29,664 nucleotides of DNA from Vibrio tasmaniensis 1F-187. Lineage in GTDB: Bacteria; Pseudomonadota; Gammaproteobacteria; Enterobacterales; Vibrionaceae. The position numbers and the translations under genes are program-made. The stretch is from the NCBI RefSeq assembly GCF_000272405.2, contig NZ_AJZM02000019.1, positions 1 through 29,664 on the forward strand, in the 5' to 3' direction. The first letter of the stretch is position 1. The number at the start of each line of letters is the position of its first letter. Of this stretch, positions 9,583 to 18,051 are shown in pieces. The notes under the pieces are model-generated. The model saw nothing but the letters and a program-made list of their open reading frames with translations. It was not told the DNA's origin and searched no databases.

Positions 9583-9669
9583 AGTATTACCTTAAACTGG
9601 AGAACTTAGCCTGTCCTTAGACTCGTATCTGATTAAATTTGTCTTGGACCTGTTGACCCAAAAAACGAG

Positions 9670-11001
9670 TTAAAACTTGGTCTCGAACGTAGTTTGTTGC
9701 GCCTGTTTTGCACGATGTGCCATCAATACTGAATCACTGAATTTGCCATGAGCAACCGGATGCCCCATCGCACGAGCGATATAAGCCATCGACTTGTCGA
9801 CATGAGAAAAGAACTTGTGCCAGCCTGCACATAAGTAGTTCAAGCCCGGTTCGCCTGCACGAGTTTTGATAAAGCGGTTTTTCGGACATTCACCATGACA
9901 CGCAAACTTGTACTCACACTGCTGACATTGACTGGTCATTGTGCGTGATTTAGCAAAACCAAACTTTTGCTGTGGTGCGCTGTACGCTAAATCATCAAGC
10001 TTCTCGTGGTGGATATTGCCAATTTTGTATTCAGGGTAAACGTAGTGGTCACAAGAGAACACATCACCGTTTGGCTCCATCGCTAGGCCTTTACCGCAGA
10101 TCTCATTCAGAGTGCAAAGCGGATTCGGACGACCAATCCACGTTTCTAAGCTCGCTTCAAAATACTGAACGAACACTTTACCGATGTCGTTCTTCGCCCA
10201 CTCATCAAACACAGAGATCAGGAAGTTACCCCAAGCCAAGTCCGACACACACCACGATTCCATGATCGAATCTTTATGGCCGGGGATCAGGCGTTTGTCG
10301 CCTTGTTTTAGCTGCTCACTCACTTGGGATGTTTGTGGCGCAACCGTTCTAAAGGTTTTCTGTTCAACGATAGGAATAAACTGCATTTGTGGAGACTTCA
10401 CCACATCACGTAGGAAGCGATACACCTCAAGTGCATTTTGACTGGTGAGGTTATTCACACAAGTCAACGTTGCAAATTTAACTTGATGTTTGTGCAGCAA
10501 CTCAACCGCCGCCATCACTTGTTTGAATGTGCCACGGCCTGCTCTATTAACACGATACGCATTGTGCAGCATTTCAGGGCCATCAATACTCAAGCCAATC
10601 AGGAAGTTATTCTTTGCTAAGAATCGGCCCCAATCGTCATTCAGCAGCGTGCCATTGGTTTGTAGATCATTTGAAATCAACACACCTTCAGGCTGGTACT
10701 TTTTTTGTAGCTCAACCACTCTTTCAAAGTACGCTAAACCCAGCATAGTTGGCTCGCCGCCCTGCCATGAGAAGATAATTTCAGGCGTGTTTTGACCTTC
10801 GATATATTGTCGGATATAGGTTTCTAACGTCTCATCATCCATTCTCGGAGAACTGCCTTTCTTGTACTCCAACAAATCTTGCTTACTTAGGTAATAACAA
10901 TATTTACAGTCGATGTTGCACGCTGCGCCAATTGGCTTAGCCATAACATGCAAGCGTTTAGACGCTTTACCATTGTATTGTGGACCTTGAGTAATGTGCA
11001 T
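9670..11001 (-). CDS. Anaerobic sulfatase-maturating enzyme (anSME, radical SAM/SPASM)
   Basis: This cytosolic radical SAM enzyme oxidises the active-site Cys or Ser of sulfatases to formylglycine without oxygen. The CX3CX2C cluster motif is C28-C32-C35 (CNIDCKYCYY), followed by the SAM-binding GGEP. The C-terminal SPASM region has eight Cys for two auxiliary Fe-S clusters (PLC...EIC, SC, CQQC, AC, EC and LC). C317-D318 match the conserved Cys-Asp that includes the catalytic base of the Clostridium perfringens enzyme. At 443 residues it is slightly long, with an extra C-terminal tail. Ribosome binding site AGATAGGTAG precedes the ATG. The two Cys-type sulfatases at 24.4-27.9 kb are the obvious clients. 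The HEAT/TPR gene follows on the same strand, 87 bp downstream. Confidence 0.93.
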   Translation of the reverse strand: MHITQGPQYNGKASKRLHVMAKPIGAACNIDCKYCYYLSKQDLLEYKKGSSPRMDDETLETYIRQYIEGQNTPEIIFSWQGGEPTMLGLAYFERVVELQKKYQPEGVLISNDLQTNGTLLNDDWGRFLAKNNFLIGLSIDGPEMLHNAYRVNRAGRGTFKQVMAAVELLHKHQVKFATLTCVNNLTSQNALEVYRFLRDVVKSPQMQFIPIVEQKTFRTVAPQTSQVSEQLKQGDKRLIPGHKDSIMESWCVSDLAWGNFLISVFDEWAKNDIGKVFVQYFEASLETWIGRPNPLCTLNEICGKGLAMEPNGDVFSCDHYVYPEYKIGNIHHEKLDDLAYSAPQQKFGFAKSRTMTSQCQQCEYKFACHGECPKNRFIKTRAGEPGLNYLCAGWHKFFSHVDKSMAYIARAMGHPVAHGKFSDSVLMAHRAKQAQQTTFETKF

Positions 11002-11137
11002 GATTTATCTACCTATCTTAGTGTCTGTAGCCATCATAATACCTATCTCAATCAGTGGCATGTTATACCCTTTATAACCAATAGGAATGACCTTAAACGT
11101 TAAAATTGCCCTCTATTTCGAACATTCGAGGCACGTG
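11002..11137. promoter_or_regulatory. Divergent promoter region, anSME / FGE-like lipoprotein
   Basis: Short intergenic region between divergent genes. The octamer ACCTATCT occurs at 11011-11018 and 11041-11048, exactly 30 bp apart. The first copy, read on the minus strand, is the anSME ribosome binding region. No clear -35/-10 pair can be assigned by eye. Confidence 0.4.
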
Positions 11138-11926
11138 ATGAAATTTTTTAATTACAAACAAATAGCGGCGATCAGCAGCGTCACCATGACTATTTTCCTA
11201 AGCGGCTGTGCGAGCGTGCCTACACACCCCATCGCCCAACAAATTGACCAAGAGATGGTGTTGGTTGAAGGCGGCACATTCACCATGGGGTCGAACGATC
11301 CAGAAGCGACCAAAGCAGAGCGTCCTGCACGTAATGTAACTGTAGATAGTTTCTATATTGCGAAGTTTGAGGTGACTCAAGAATTGTTCGAATCGGTGAT
11401 GGGTTCATCTCTCAGTTATTTCCAAAACCCACAAGTTCCGGTCAATAACTTAAGTTGGCAACAGGCGAACTACTTCGTTGAACAATTGAACGAACTTACA
11501 GGTGAAGAATACCGTCTGCCGACTGAAGCTGAATGGGAATTTGCAGCGAAAGGTGGCAACAAGAGCAAAGGCTATACTTACAGTGGTTCCAATAACTTAG
11601 ATGATGTTGCGTGGTACTCAGCAAATTCTAAAAATAGCGCACATCCAGTCGGGCTAAAGAAGCCAAATGAACTAGGCTTATATGACATGACCGGAAACGT
11701 GGGTGAGTTTGTGATTGATGCCTTCGATGACACCTTCTACCGATTCGGTCCAACAGACAATCCTAACAACGCAAAACACAGCGACGTTGGTTTATCACAT
11801 AAATCGGTTCGCGGTGGCAGCTTTGCTTATGACGAAAACGAATCTGAAAGTTATCGTCGCGACTTCGCAAGCCAATCGATCACTATGTCAGATATGGGCC
11901 TGCGTTTAGTTAAGGATACGAACTAG
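11138..11926 (+). CDS. FGE-like (SUMF1-domain) lipoprotein lacking catalytic cysteines
   Basis: I prefer the ATG at 11138, preceded by GAGG, because it gives a proper lipoprotein signal ending in the lipobox LSGC (C24); an in-frame ATG at 11087 adds 17 residues. The mature protein is a SUMF1/formylglycine-generating-enzyme fold: MVLVEGGTFTMGS, RLPTEAEWEFAA, GLYDMTGNVGEF, SVRGGSF and MGLRLV are family landmarks. In genuine FGE the segment after GGS carries two catalytic Cys; here it is acidic (GGSFAYDENESE) and Cys-free. The only Cys is the lipidated one. It therefore cannot mature sulfatases by the known copper/Cys mechanism and is more likely a binding or structural lipoprotein. It is divergent from anSME and upstream of the PafA-like phosphatase. 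Confidence 0.85.
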   Translation: MKFFNYKQIAAISSVTMTIFLSGCASVPTHPIAQQIDQEMVLVEGGTFTMGSNDPEATKAERPARNVTVDSFYIAKFEVTQELFESVMGSSLSYFQNPQVPVNNLSWQQANYFVEQLNELTGEEYRLPTEAEWEFAAKGGNKSKGYTYSGSNNLDDVAWYSANSKNSAHPVGLKKPNELGLYDMTGNVGEFVIDAFDDTFYRFGPTDNPNNAKHSDVGLSHKSVRGGSFAYDENESESYRRDFASQSITMSDMGLRLVKDTN

Positions 11927-11968
11927 CTAAAGCTGTGAGCTAGTTAAAGAATGAACTAACTAAAGGTG
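11920..11968. repeat. Three tandem ~16-bp repeats after the FGE-like gene
   Basis: Units start at 11920 (GAACTAGCTAAAGCTGT), 11937 (GAGCTAGTTAAAGAAT) and 11953 (GAACTAACTAAAGGTG). The first overlaps the stop codon of the lipoprotein gene. Confidence 0.75.
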
Positions 11969-12029
11969 CCAACGGTTATGAATCAACAACCTTCACAAGC
12001 GATACTAAAATACGACTTGCACTATACAC

Positions 12030-12083
12030 ACATTAGAAATTTGACACACGTTAGAAATCTGACCAAAACGTTAGAACTCTGCG
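12030..12083. repeat. Three spaced direct repeats upstream of the PafA-like gene
   Basis: Near-identical 16-bp units at 12030-12045 (ACATTAGAAATTTGAC), 12048-12063 (ACGTTAGAAATCTGAC) and 12068-12083 (ACGTTAGAACTCTGCG), ending about 23 bp before the phosphatase ATG. Spacing of 18 and 20 bp would place regulators on one helical face. They do not match the 11-bp periodicity of a Pho box. Confidence 0.6.
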
Positions 12084-12106
12084 GCAACGCTGAATAAGGA
12101 ACTTCT

Positions 12107-13789
12107 ATGCAATACACCAAGCTTTCAGGACTTACACTCGCGTTACTCTGTGCCTTCCCTGTCTCAGCAGCAGAGAAGCCAAATCTAGTCCTTCAAATCA
12201 CGGTAGATGGCCTGCGCGCAGATCTTATCGAACGATATAAGCACAACTTCGGTGAAGGTGGTTTCCGGTACTTAATGGATGACGGTACTTACTACACCAA
12301 CGCGAACTATCAACATGGCAACACGGAAACGATCGTGGGCCATGTGTCGCTTGCAACCGGCGCTTCACCGAGCGTACACGGCATGGTAGGTAACGTTTGG
12401 TATGACCGTAGCGAAGAACGTTTGGTGTATAACGTAGAAGACGGTAACTACAAAATGTTGACCTCTGGTGCGGGTGTCGATAAAGCAACTGAGATCGACC
12501 CAACTCAGAAGACAGCACAAGGTGATGGGCGATCTCCAGAGCCTATACTTGCCACCACGTTTGGTGACGAGCTGACAATTTCCAATAGTGGCAAATCAAA
12601 AGTGTTCGGTGTATCCGTGAAAGACCGCGGCGCAATCTCATTGGCGGGACACAGTGGTAAAGCCTTCTGGTTCTCCAAAGCGCAATCTGAGTTTGTCACC
12701 AGCAACTATTACTACGACGAGTATCCAGATTGGGTATCACGTTGGAACGAGAAAGCGATTGCTGCAGAGTACTCGAAACAGAAATGGGAGCTCTCATTAC
12801 CACGTGAAAACTACACGCTGCAAGAGCACGATACCGAACACAAAGTGAAACTCGGTGATTTCCAACGCACCTTCCCTCACCCATACGGCCCGGCAAGTTA
12901 CAAGTACTACAGCACCACCCTAACCGTGAGCCCTGCTGGTGACGAGATCACGGAAAACTTCGCTAGCACCTTGTTGATGCAAGAGAAGCTTGGTCAAGGC
13001 GACGTGACTGATTATCTGTCAGTGAGTTTCTCTTCAAACGACTACGTGGTGCACCTTTACGGCCCTGAAAGCCTAGAAACAGAAGACAACCTTATCCGAC
13101 TTGATAAAACTCTCGCTAAGCTTTTCAAAACCGTGGATAACCAAGTCGGGCTAGAAAACACATTGATTGTGCTGTCTGCCGACCACGGTGTACCTGAATC
13201 TTCACCTGCGGCAAATGCGCTTGGCTTCAATCAAGCTCAATACTTCAATAAAGACACACTACTCTCGAGTGGTGTTGAGAAACGGTTGAAGGATGAATTT
13301 GGTTTAACCAAAGACGCGATTCGCTTGTACGCACAACCTTATATCTATCTGAATCATGATCTGATCGCTGAGAAGAAGCTTGATCTAGCTAAGGTACAAG
13401 AAGCCATTGCTGATGAGATTGCAAAAGTGAAAGGTGTTGCGTTTGCTGTATCAAGTAGTGACATTGCGGCTAACCGAGTACCGGATACGCATGTGATGCA
13501 GCTAATTAAAAACAACTACCACCCTGCTCGTTCTGGCGATGTGTATGTGGTATTTGCTCCACGTAGCTACATTAACGACATGGAAGGCCTTCAAATCGCC
13601 TCGACTCATGGCTCGCCATGGAAGTACGATACACATGTCCCTGTCATCTTCGCAGGCTACGACGTTGAAGCTCAGAAAATCTCGCGTGCAATCACGCCAT
13701 ACGACATTGCACCAACGCTTTCGAATAAACTGGGTATCACTCAACCAAGTGGTTCAATTGGAAAAGTTCTGCAAGAAATTACCGAATAA
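12107..13789 (+). CDS. PafA-like alkaline phosphatase (alkaline phosphatase superfamily)
   Basis: Periplasmic Zn phosphomonoesterase of the type represented by Elizabethkingia PafA. It has 560 residues with a signal peptide ending VSA-A (about residue 21). The active-site set is complete by motif: D34 (TVDGLRAD), nucleophile T75 (TETIVGH), N96 (GNVWYD), K172 and R174 (VKDRG, the pair that marks PafA phosphomonoesterases), D312/H316 (NDYVVH), D359/H360 (ADHG) and H501 (STHG). The offsets from PafA residues D38, T79 and N100 are a constant -4, and D305/H309 and D352/H353 a constant +7, which supports the match. The nucleophile is Thr, not the CxAxR of sulfatases, so it needs no maturase. Ribosome binding site AAGGAA precedes the ATG. 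It probably shares transcription with the lipoprotein 180 bp upstream or uses the repeat-rich region between them. Confidence 0.88.
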   Translation: MQYTKLSGLTLALLCAFPVSAAEKPNLVLQITVDGLRADLIERYKHNFGEGGFRYLMDDGTYYTNANYQHGNTETIVGHVSLATGASPSVHGMVGNVWYDRSEERLVYNVEDGNYKMLTSGAGVDKATEIDPTQKTAQGDGRSPEPILATTFGDELTISNSGKSKVFGVSVKDRGAISLAGHSGKAFWFSKAQSEFVTSNYYYDEYPDWVSRWNEKAIAAEYSKQKWELSLPRENYTLQEHDTEHKVKLGDFQRTFPHPYGPASYKYYSTTLTVSPAGDEITENFASTLLMQEKLGQGDVTDYLSVSFSSNDYVVHLYGPESLETEDNLIRLDKTLAKLFKTVDNQVGLENTLIVLSADHGVPESSPAANALGFNQAQYFNKDTLLSSGVEKRLKDEFGLTKDAIRLYAQPYIYLNHDLIAEKKLDLAKVQEAIADEIAKVKGVAFAVSSSDIAANRVPDTHVMQLIKNNYHPARSGDVYVVFAPRSYINDMEGLQIASTHGSPWKYDTHVPVIFAGYDVEAQKISRAITPYDIAPTLSNKLGITQPSGSIGKVLQEITE

Positions 13790-13838
13790 TAGACGTCATT
13801 AAGGTTTCTTAGTTTTAATGTCGAAACCCACACCAAGT

Positions 13839-13896
13839 AAAAGAGCCACTTATCAATTCAGACTGATTTAGTCAAAACAGATAAGCGGCTCTTTTT
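13839..13896 (+). terminator. Rho-independent terminator after the PafA-like gene
   Basis: A 16-bp stem with one mismatch (AAAAGAGCCACTTATC, 13839-13854, with GATAAGCGGCTCTTTT, 13880-13895), an inner small hairpin GACT...AGTC, then a T run. It could also stop the opposing LysR transcript, but the A tract on that side is short. Confidence 0.85.
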
Positions 13897-13993
13897 GATT
13901 GCCTGTAGTTAGGTCGAAATCCAATCAACGTATGTTAGTGCTGGGAATAACGGCTATTAGCACAAACATTTTCCATTAATTCCCCTTTAGAGG

Positions 13994-14899
13994 CTAACTT
14001 GATATGTCTTTTGCTGCCGCTTTGATCTTAGCTCGTAACCACTTGTGGCTAGGTTCATTAGTGCGACTCGGGTGCCAAATCATACACATATCTAGGTCTT
14101 CCAATTCGAATGGCAGTGGTAGTGTTTTAACCGCGTACTTTTCAGAAAAACAACGCACCGATGACATAGGTAACACTCCGATGTAATCAGAGCCCTCAAT
14201 AACTGGCAGCATCTCAACAACACCCGCAGCACGATAGACTATTCTGCGCTTTTCAAGGTCACTGTAGTGTTCAGAACTCAATAAGCTTTTACGTGCATGC
14301 CAACGAGATACAACCACATGCTCAACTGATAGGAACTGCTCCATATCGATCGTATCACCAATTGTAGGATGGTCCTTACGGCACACCACCACCAGTTCCT
14401 CTTTAGAAATCACCTCATGCTTGAGCATGGTTCTTCCTTTAGGTGTCATATCGATAATAACATCGTGTCTTTGAAGCCTTAAATCAGACTCGTAATCTTC
14501 CGTAAATAGAGGGTGAACTTCTAATGCGATACCAGGTGCAACTTGACTGATTAACTGCATCACTCTTGGCATCATTTCGTAGCTTGCCGCCGAGACGCAG
14601 GCAATTGAATACACGCGCCCTGAAGTTTTGGGGTCGAAATCTCTTGATGCAGATAAGGTAGACGTAAAATTTTTAAGCGCAGCGGCCATTGCCGGATAGA
14701 TATCAATAGCGAATGTGGTTGGCTCTACGCCTGATGTGGTGCGGTGAAACAGTGGCTCGTCATAGATATCTCGCAACCGTGCAAGCGCTTTGCTCACAGC
14801 AGGTTGGCTTATATCCATGCGATTAGCAGCCCTAGATAAGTTCTGCTCTTCATAGATAGCAACAAATATAGGAATTAAATTGAGTTCGGTGCTTTTCAT
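13994..14899 (-). CDS. LysR-family transcriptional regulator
   Basis: A 301-residue LysR-type protein with a winged HTH at residues 5-65 (LSRAANRMDISQPAVSKALA, then LFHRT) and a two-lobed effector domain from about residue 92. The start of the HTH (ELNLIPIFVAIYEEQNLSRAA) resembles the LeuO/YbeF-like branch, but I cannot name an orthologue. It reads in the same direction as the Bat operon, 78 bp after the BatD stop, so it may be the last gene of that transcript or have its own promoter. The gap contains a weak hairpin (GCAGG...CCTGC, 14920-14946). A regulator of the neighbouring sulfatase, phosphatase or Bat genes is a reasonable guess, without direct evidence. Confidence 0.88.
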   Translation of the reverse strand: MKSTELNLIPIFVAIYEEQNLSRAANRMDISQPAVSKALARLRDIYDEPLFHRTTSGVEPTTFAIDIYPAMAAALKNFTSTLSASRDFDPKTSGRVYSIACVSAASYEMMPRVMQLISQVAPGIALEVHPLFTEDYESDLRLQRHDVIIDMTPKGRTMLKHEVISKEELVVVCRKDHPTIGDTIDMEQFLSVEHVVVSRWHARKSLLSSEHYSDLEKRRIVYRAAGVVEMLPVIEGSDYIGVLPMSSVRCFSEKYAVKTLPLPFELEDLDMCMIWHPSRTNEPSHKWLRAKIKAAAKDISS

Positions 14900-14977
14900 A
14901 CAGTTCCATATTAAAGAAGCAGGTTCCCTATAGTAGAGAGCCTGCCGATTTTGTTCGATGCGAATGACTAAAGTTTG

Positions 14978-16345
14978 CTACTTAGTTCTATCTTTTAAGT
15001 CTGGCAAGGCTTTAGGGATTTTCAAGCGGTCGAAAATTGAACGAGAATTGCTTGAGTTTGATGTGTCATTGGGTAAGTTACGTAACCCTCTCCACAAACG
15101 AGTAAATACGTTTTTGTCTTCTCGCCCTTGTTGGAGGGATTCACTGTCTTCTATCCAACGTTCCTGTCCATTCAATTTACCAAGTTGCGCTTTATTCAGT
15201 TCTAGCTGAGAGGTTTCGTTTCGTAATTGACGATAGATAAAGGTTCTCAATGCGGGCCAATTATTTTGCTTAAGCAAACGACGCAATACCAACCAACTTG
15301 GTGTTGGTCGATTTTTGTAATAGCGCTTCGCCGCAACGAATAACATGCCACATAAGACCACTGCCAAACCAACGCTTATAAAGACCGACATGTAAGCTTT
15401 GATGAAGAATTGGAATGTGTGTTTTGCTTCAAACACTTCGCCTTTTATTACCACGCTCTCAAGACGCTGATTTTTGCTGTCCCACCACTGGAATGTGAAC
15501 TCCGGTAAGGTAAATTCACCACCTTGCTGAATCACATAAACCGTCTCTTCAATTCTACTGGAACGGTAGTCACCACGTTCTTGTGTGTCATCTAAACGAT
15601 TAGGTTGCGGGTAAGCTTGATATTGCTGTGTCGATTCATTGGTCAACACATTGGGAAGTAACACCGACAAACTGTCTTTCGCTTTGATCGTCACGGTTCG
15701 AGTAACCGCATCACCCACTTTTAAGTCTTCGCTCGAACGTTGCCATTGCTGCTCAACATCCACGTCTGTCGCTGAAAACCAAGGCGATTCATCGCTTAAC
15801 AAACCAGACGGTAATGAGGCTTCAAACTTAATCGGCTGCGTATAAAGCGTGCCACCAACGTTTGACCCATCAGGAGCTGACACTTGAATACGAACCGGTA
15901 CGGTTGGAATCACAAACTTGCCAGAAGTCATCGGATAAAGCGTCACTTCCCAACGTTGACGCGACCATGTAGTGCCATTGACCCGTTCCGTGTAATTAGT
16001 CGCGAGTTGGTTACGTTGCTTAGCGATCACGTTAGGGATTTCGATACTGCCGATTCGAGTCCCTCCCGTTAACCAACGCGGCGTCGCCACCTCAATATTC
16101 AGAATTACCTGCTCATTAACGCTCACTTTAGTCGGCGTTATCTTATCGCCTGACTTTGGCTTTTCCCCTACCCAAGCGATAAGCTCAACGTCACCACTTT
16201 TTTGGAGATCGAAGATATCGGCAGCAGAAGCAACAAAAGGAGAAAACCAACTCAATATAAGAGTCATCGACAGTAACCACTTATGGGTTCTGAATCGCAC
16301 TCTCTTTGATTGAATGGCTTCAAGAGCTAAATGATATCGACTCAT
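14978..16345 (-). CDS. BatD-like membrane-anchored protein
   Basis: 455 residues with an N-terminal signal or anchor segment (about 22-42, ending SAA), a large periplasmic beta-rich region resembling BatD/oxygen-tolerance family proteins, a membrane segment at about 320-345 and a basic cytoplasmic tail. Family landmarks include NEQVILNIEV, the RWEVTLYPMTSGKFVIP segment and the GGEFTLPEFTFQWWD segment. The start overlaps the upstream VWA-TPR gene by ATGA. It is the last Bat gene of a MoxR/Bat operon. The family is thought to support assembly or quality control of envelope proteins, but the biochemical role is not settled. Confidence 0.85.
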   Translation of the reverse strand: MSRYHLALEAIQSKRVRFRTHKWLLSMTLILSWFSPFVASAADIFDLQKSGDVELIAWVGEKPKSGDKITPTKVSVNEQVILNIEVATPRWLTGGTRIGSIEIPNVIAKQRNQLATNYTERVNGTTWSRQRWEVTLYPMTSGKFVIPTVPVRIQVSAPDGSNVGGTLYTQPIKFEASLPSGLLSDESPWFSATDVDVEQQWQRSSEDLKVGDAVTRTVTIKAKDSLSVLLPNVLTNESTQQYQAYPQPNRLDDTQERGDYRSSRIEETVYVIQQGGEFTLPEFTFQWWDSKNQRLESVVIKGEVFEAKHTFQFFIKAYMSVFISVGLAVVLCGMLFVAAKRYYKNRPTPSWLVLRRLLKQNNWPALRTFIYRQLRNETSQLELNKAQLGKLNGQERWIEDSESLQQGREDKNVFTRLWRGLRNLPNDTSNSSNSRSIFDRLKIPKALPDLKDRTK

Positions 16346-18051
16346 TGGGTTTGCTCCTGTTTTGACGCTTGTTCGATGGAAGGTGCAGGGTCTCTTAATT
16401 GAATTTGGAACTTGGACTTTAAGAAGAACTTAGGGTCCGCTTCGACTCGTTTTAACCACTTATCGGCAAGCTCTTGGCTACCCAAAATTTCATTGGCATT
16501 AAGCGTTTCCTTGAGCATCAATTCCGCTACCGTTTCTTCTTCAGCGCCATCACCCGTTCGCGGCTGATCGTCTTCGAGTTCTAAAGACTCTTCAGGGCCA
16601 TCTGTGGTCCCGGACTGACTTTCACTGGTTCGGTTAACCTCTTCGACAATCCCACTAAGCACAGCAAGATTGTTCTCCACATCCGTTCTTAGTTCTGGTG
16701 ACAGACCCTCTTTCTCGCTTAATGACTTCAAAAGGTCTCGCGCAGCAAGGTATTCACGTTGTCGAGCTAAAGCACTCGCGGCGTTATACAAACCAAGATC
16801 TGTTTTGGTTTGTAAAAAGGCACTGTGAGCTAACTTAAAATCGCGAGCATAGTAGTAAGCCGCGCCTTTTCTCATTGGGTCAGTAAAATGTTTTGCCGCT
16901 TCAAGGTATTCCTTCTGGTTCAACAGGCGTTGACCTTGCTGGTCGGGCGTTAACCATAAATCCCACCACCATTGGACTGTTTTATCCCAAACCGTAACCG
17001 ACTCCACCACAACGGGTTTCTCAGCGGTTAAATTGACTGTTTTCGCCAAAGTGTCTGGTGAATAGATGCTGCTTGTGATCATCAAACCAACAACACACCA
17101 CTGAACCAACCACCCTTTTCTGAACCACAACAACATAATGATCGCCATTGGAATGAGCAGTCCATAGCCCATGTCTTTCCAAGGCATTGAAGATTCGCCG
17201 TTGAGCTGCATGTTTCTTTCAACCGCGTTGTTGAGCTGTTGGATATCCGAATCATCCACGGTCACTTCGATCAGTCGTCCACCTGTCTTACTCGCTAAGT
17301 TACGCAGTGAATCTAGGTCGACAGGGTTATCGCTCACCACATTACTGTTTCCTGCGGCTAGAATGAGCAACTGATACGGATTGTCGTTAAAGAAGCTCTC
17401 GAACGCTCTGATGGTACTTGGATTTACACCATCCGATACCAACAACACTGACGAACCTAACTCGCCAGACAATTGTTGATTTATGAGTGGCAGCGCTTCT
17501 TCTGCTGACTTACCTGATACCGGCATGATGTCAGGTGTGATAGCCGCAAGAAACGGTTCGAATACCTTGCTGTCTTGAGTCACAGGCATCGCAACGTGGG
17601 CACTGCCCGCATACACAACCAAACCTGTGTTACCGCCCTTGCGAGCTGCCAATAAGTCTCTAATTTTCTGCTTAGATCGTTCCAAGCGACTTGGAGGCAA
17701 ATCTTTAGCGAGCATAGATTCACTATTATCGAGTACAACCAACATCGAAGCTTTGTCTTCCCCAAAAGGTGAAGCTTCACGTTGCCATGTTGGGCCAGAA
17801 CAGATAATGATGGCGATAGTTACAATCACCACCAATAGCTTCAATGGCAGCTGCCTACGCCAGCCTGTTTCACCAATGGTCAATGCATCACGTAAGTGTG
17901 CAGGTAGAATGTCTTTCCACGTTGGTTTGGTCTCTTCTCTCCAACGAACCCATAACAGGAAGAACATCGGAATAAAGGCCAACAACCACAAAGGTCGGAT
18001 AAAATGAAACTGGGTAAAGAACTGTTGCAGAGTGAGAGAATCAGGCATCAT
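16342..18051 (-). CDS. VWA-TPR membrane protein (BatB/BatC-like fusion)
   Basis: 569 residues: membrane segments at about 18-36 and 70-86, a VWA domain with the metal site D108-S110-S112 (DNSES), two further membrane segments at about 295-340, then TPR-like helices (about 375-475) and an acidic, low-complexity C-terminus. This combines what Bacteroides-type operons encode as BatB (VWA) and BatC (TPR). The ATG-ATG start lies within the last codons of the BatA-like gene (11-bp overlap), and the stop overlaps BatD by ATGA, indicating translational coupling. The TPR part probably faces the periplasm and could contact clients or the HEAT/TPR proteins of this locus; that contact is inference. Confidence 0.87.
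   Translation of the reverse strand: MMPDSLTLQQFFTQFHFIRPLWLLAFIPMFFLLWVRWREETKPTWKDILPAHLRDALTIGETGWRRQLPLKLLVVIVTIAIIICSGPTWQREASPFGEDKASMLVVLDNSESMLAKDLPPSRLERSKQKIRDLLAARKGGNTGLVVYAGSAHVAMPVTQDSKVFEPFLAAITPDIMPVSGKSAEEALPLINQQLSGELGSSVLLVSDGVNPSTIRAFESFFNDNPYQLLILAAGNSNVVSDNPVDLDSLRNLASKTGGRLIEVTVDDSDIQQLNNAVERNMQLNGESSMPWKDMGYGLLIPMAIIMLLWFRKGWLVQWCVVGLMITSSIYSPDTLAKTVNLTAEKPVVVESVTVWDKTVQWWWDLWLTPDQQGQRLLNQKEYLEAAKHFTDPMRKGAAYYYARDFKLAHSAFLQTKTDLGLYNAASALARQREYLAARDLLKSLSEKEGLSPELRTDVENNLAVLSGIVEEVNRTSESQSGTTDGPEESLELEDDQPRTGDGAEEETVAELMLKETLNANEILGSQELADKWLKRVEADPKFFLKSKFQIQLRDPAPSIEQASKQEQTQ

Noticed and set aside
9972..10795. Plus-strand open frames of 60-101 codons within the anSME gene
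   Set aside because: They are antisense shadows of a well-supported radical SAM gene, without ribosome binding sites or recognisable domains.
11087..11137. Upstream in-frame start for the FGE-like lipoprotein
   Set aside because: It would put 17 residues before the lipoprotein signal; the ATG at 11138 has a GAGG site and gives a normal signal peptide.
12041..12063. Pho box before the PafA-like phosphatase
   Set aside because: TTGACA and CTGACC elements are spaced 18 bp apart, not the 11 bp of PhoB direct repeats.
11920..12083. CRISPR array
   Set aside because: Units are only about 16 bp, three per cluster, with no spacers of regular length and no cas genes.
14920..14946. Terminator between BatD and LysR
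   Set aside because: Only a 5-bp perfect stem (GCAGG/CCTGC) with a mismatch beyond it and no real T tract on the minus strand, so read-through into LysR remains possible.
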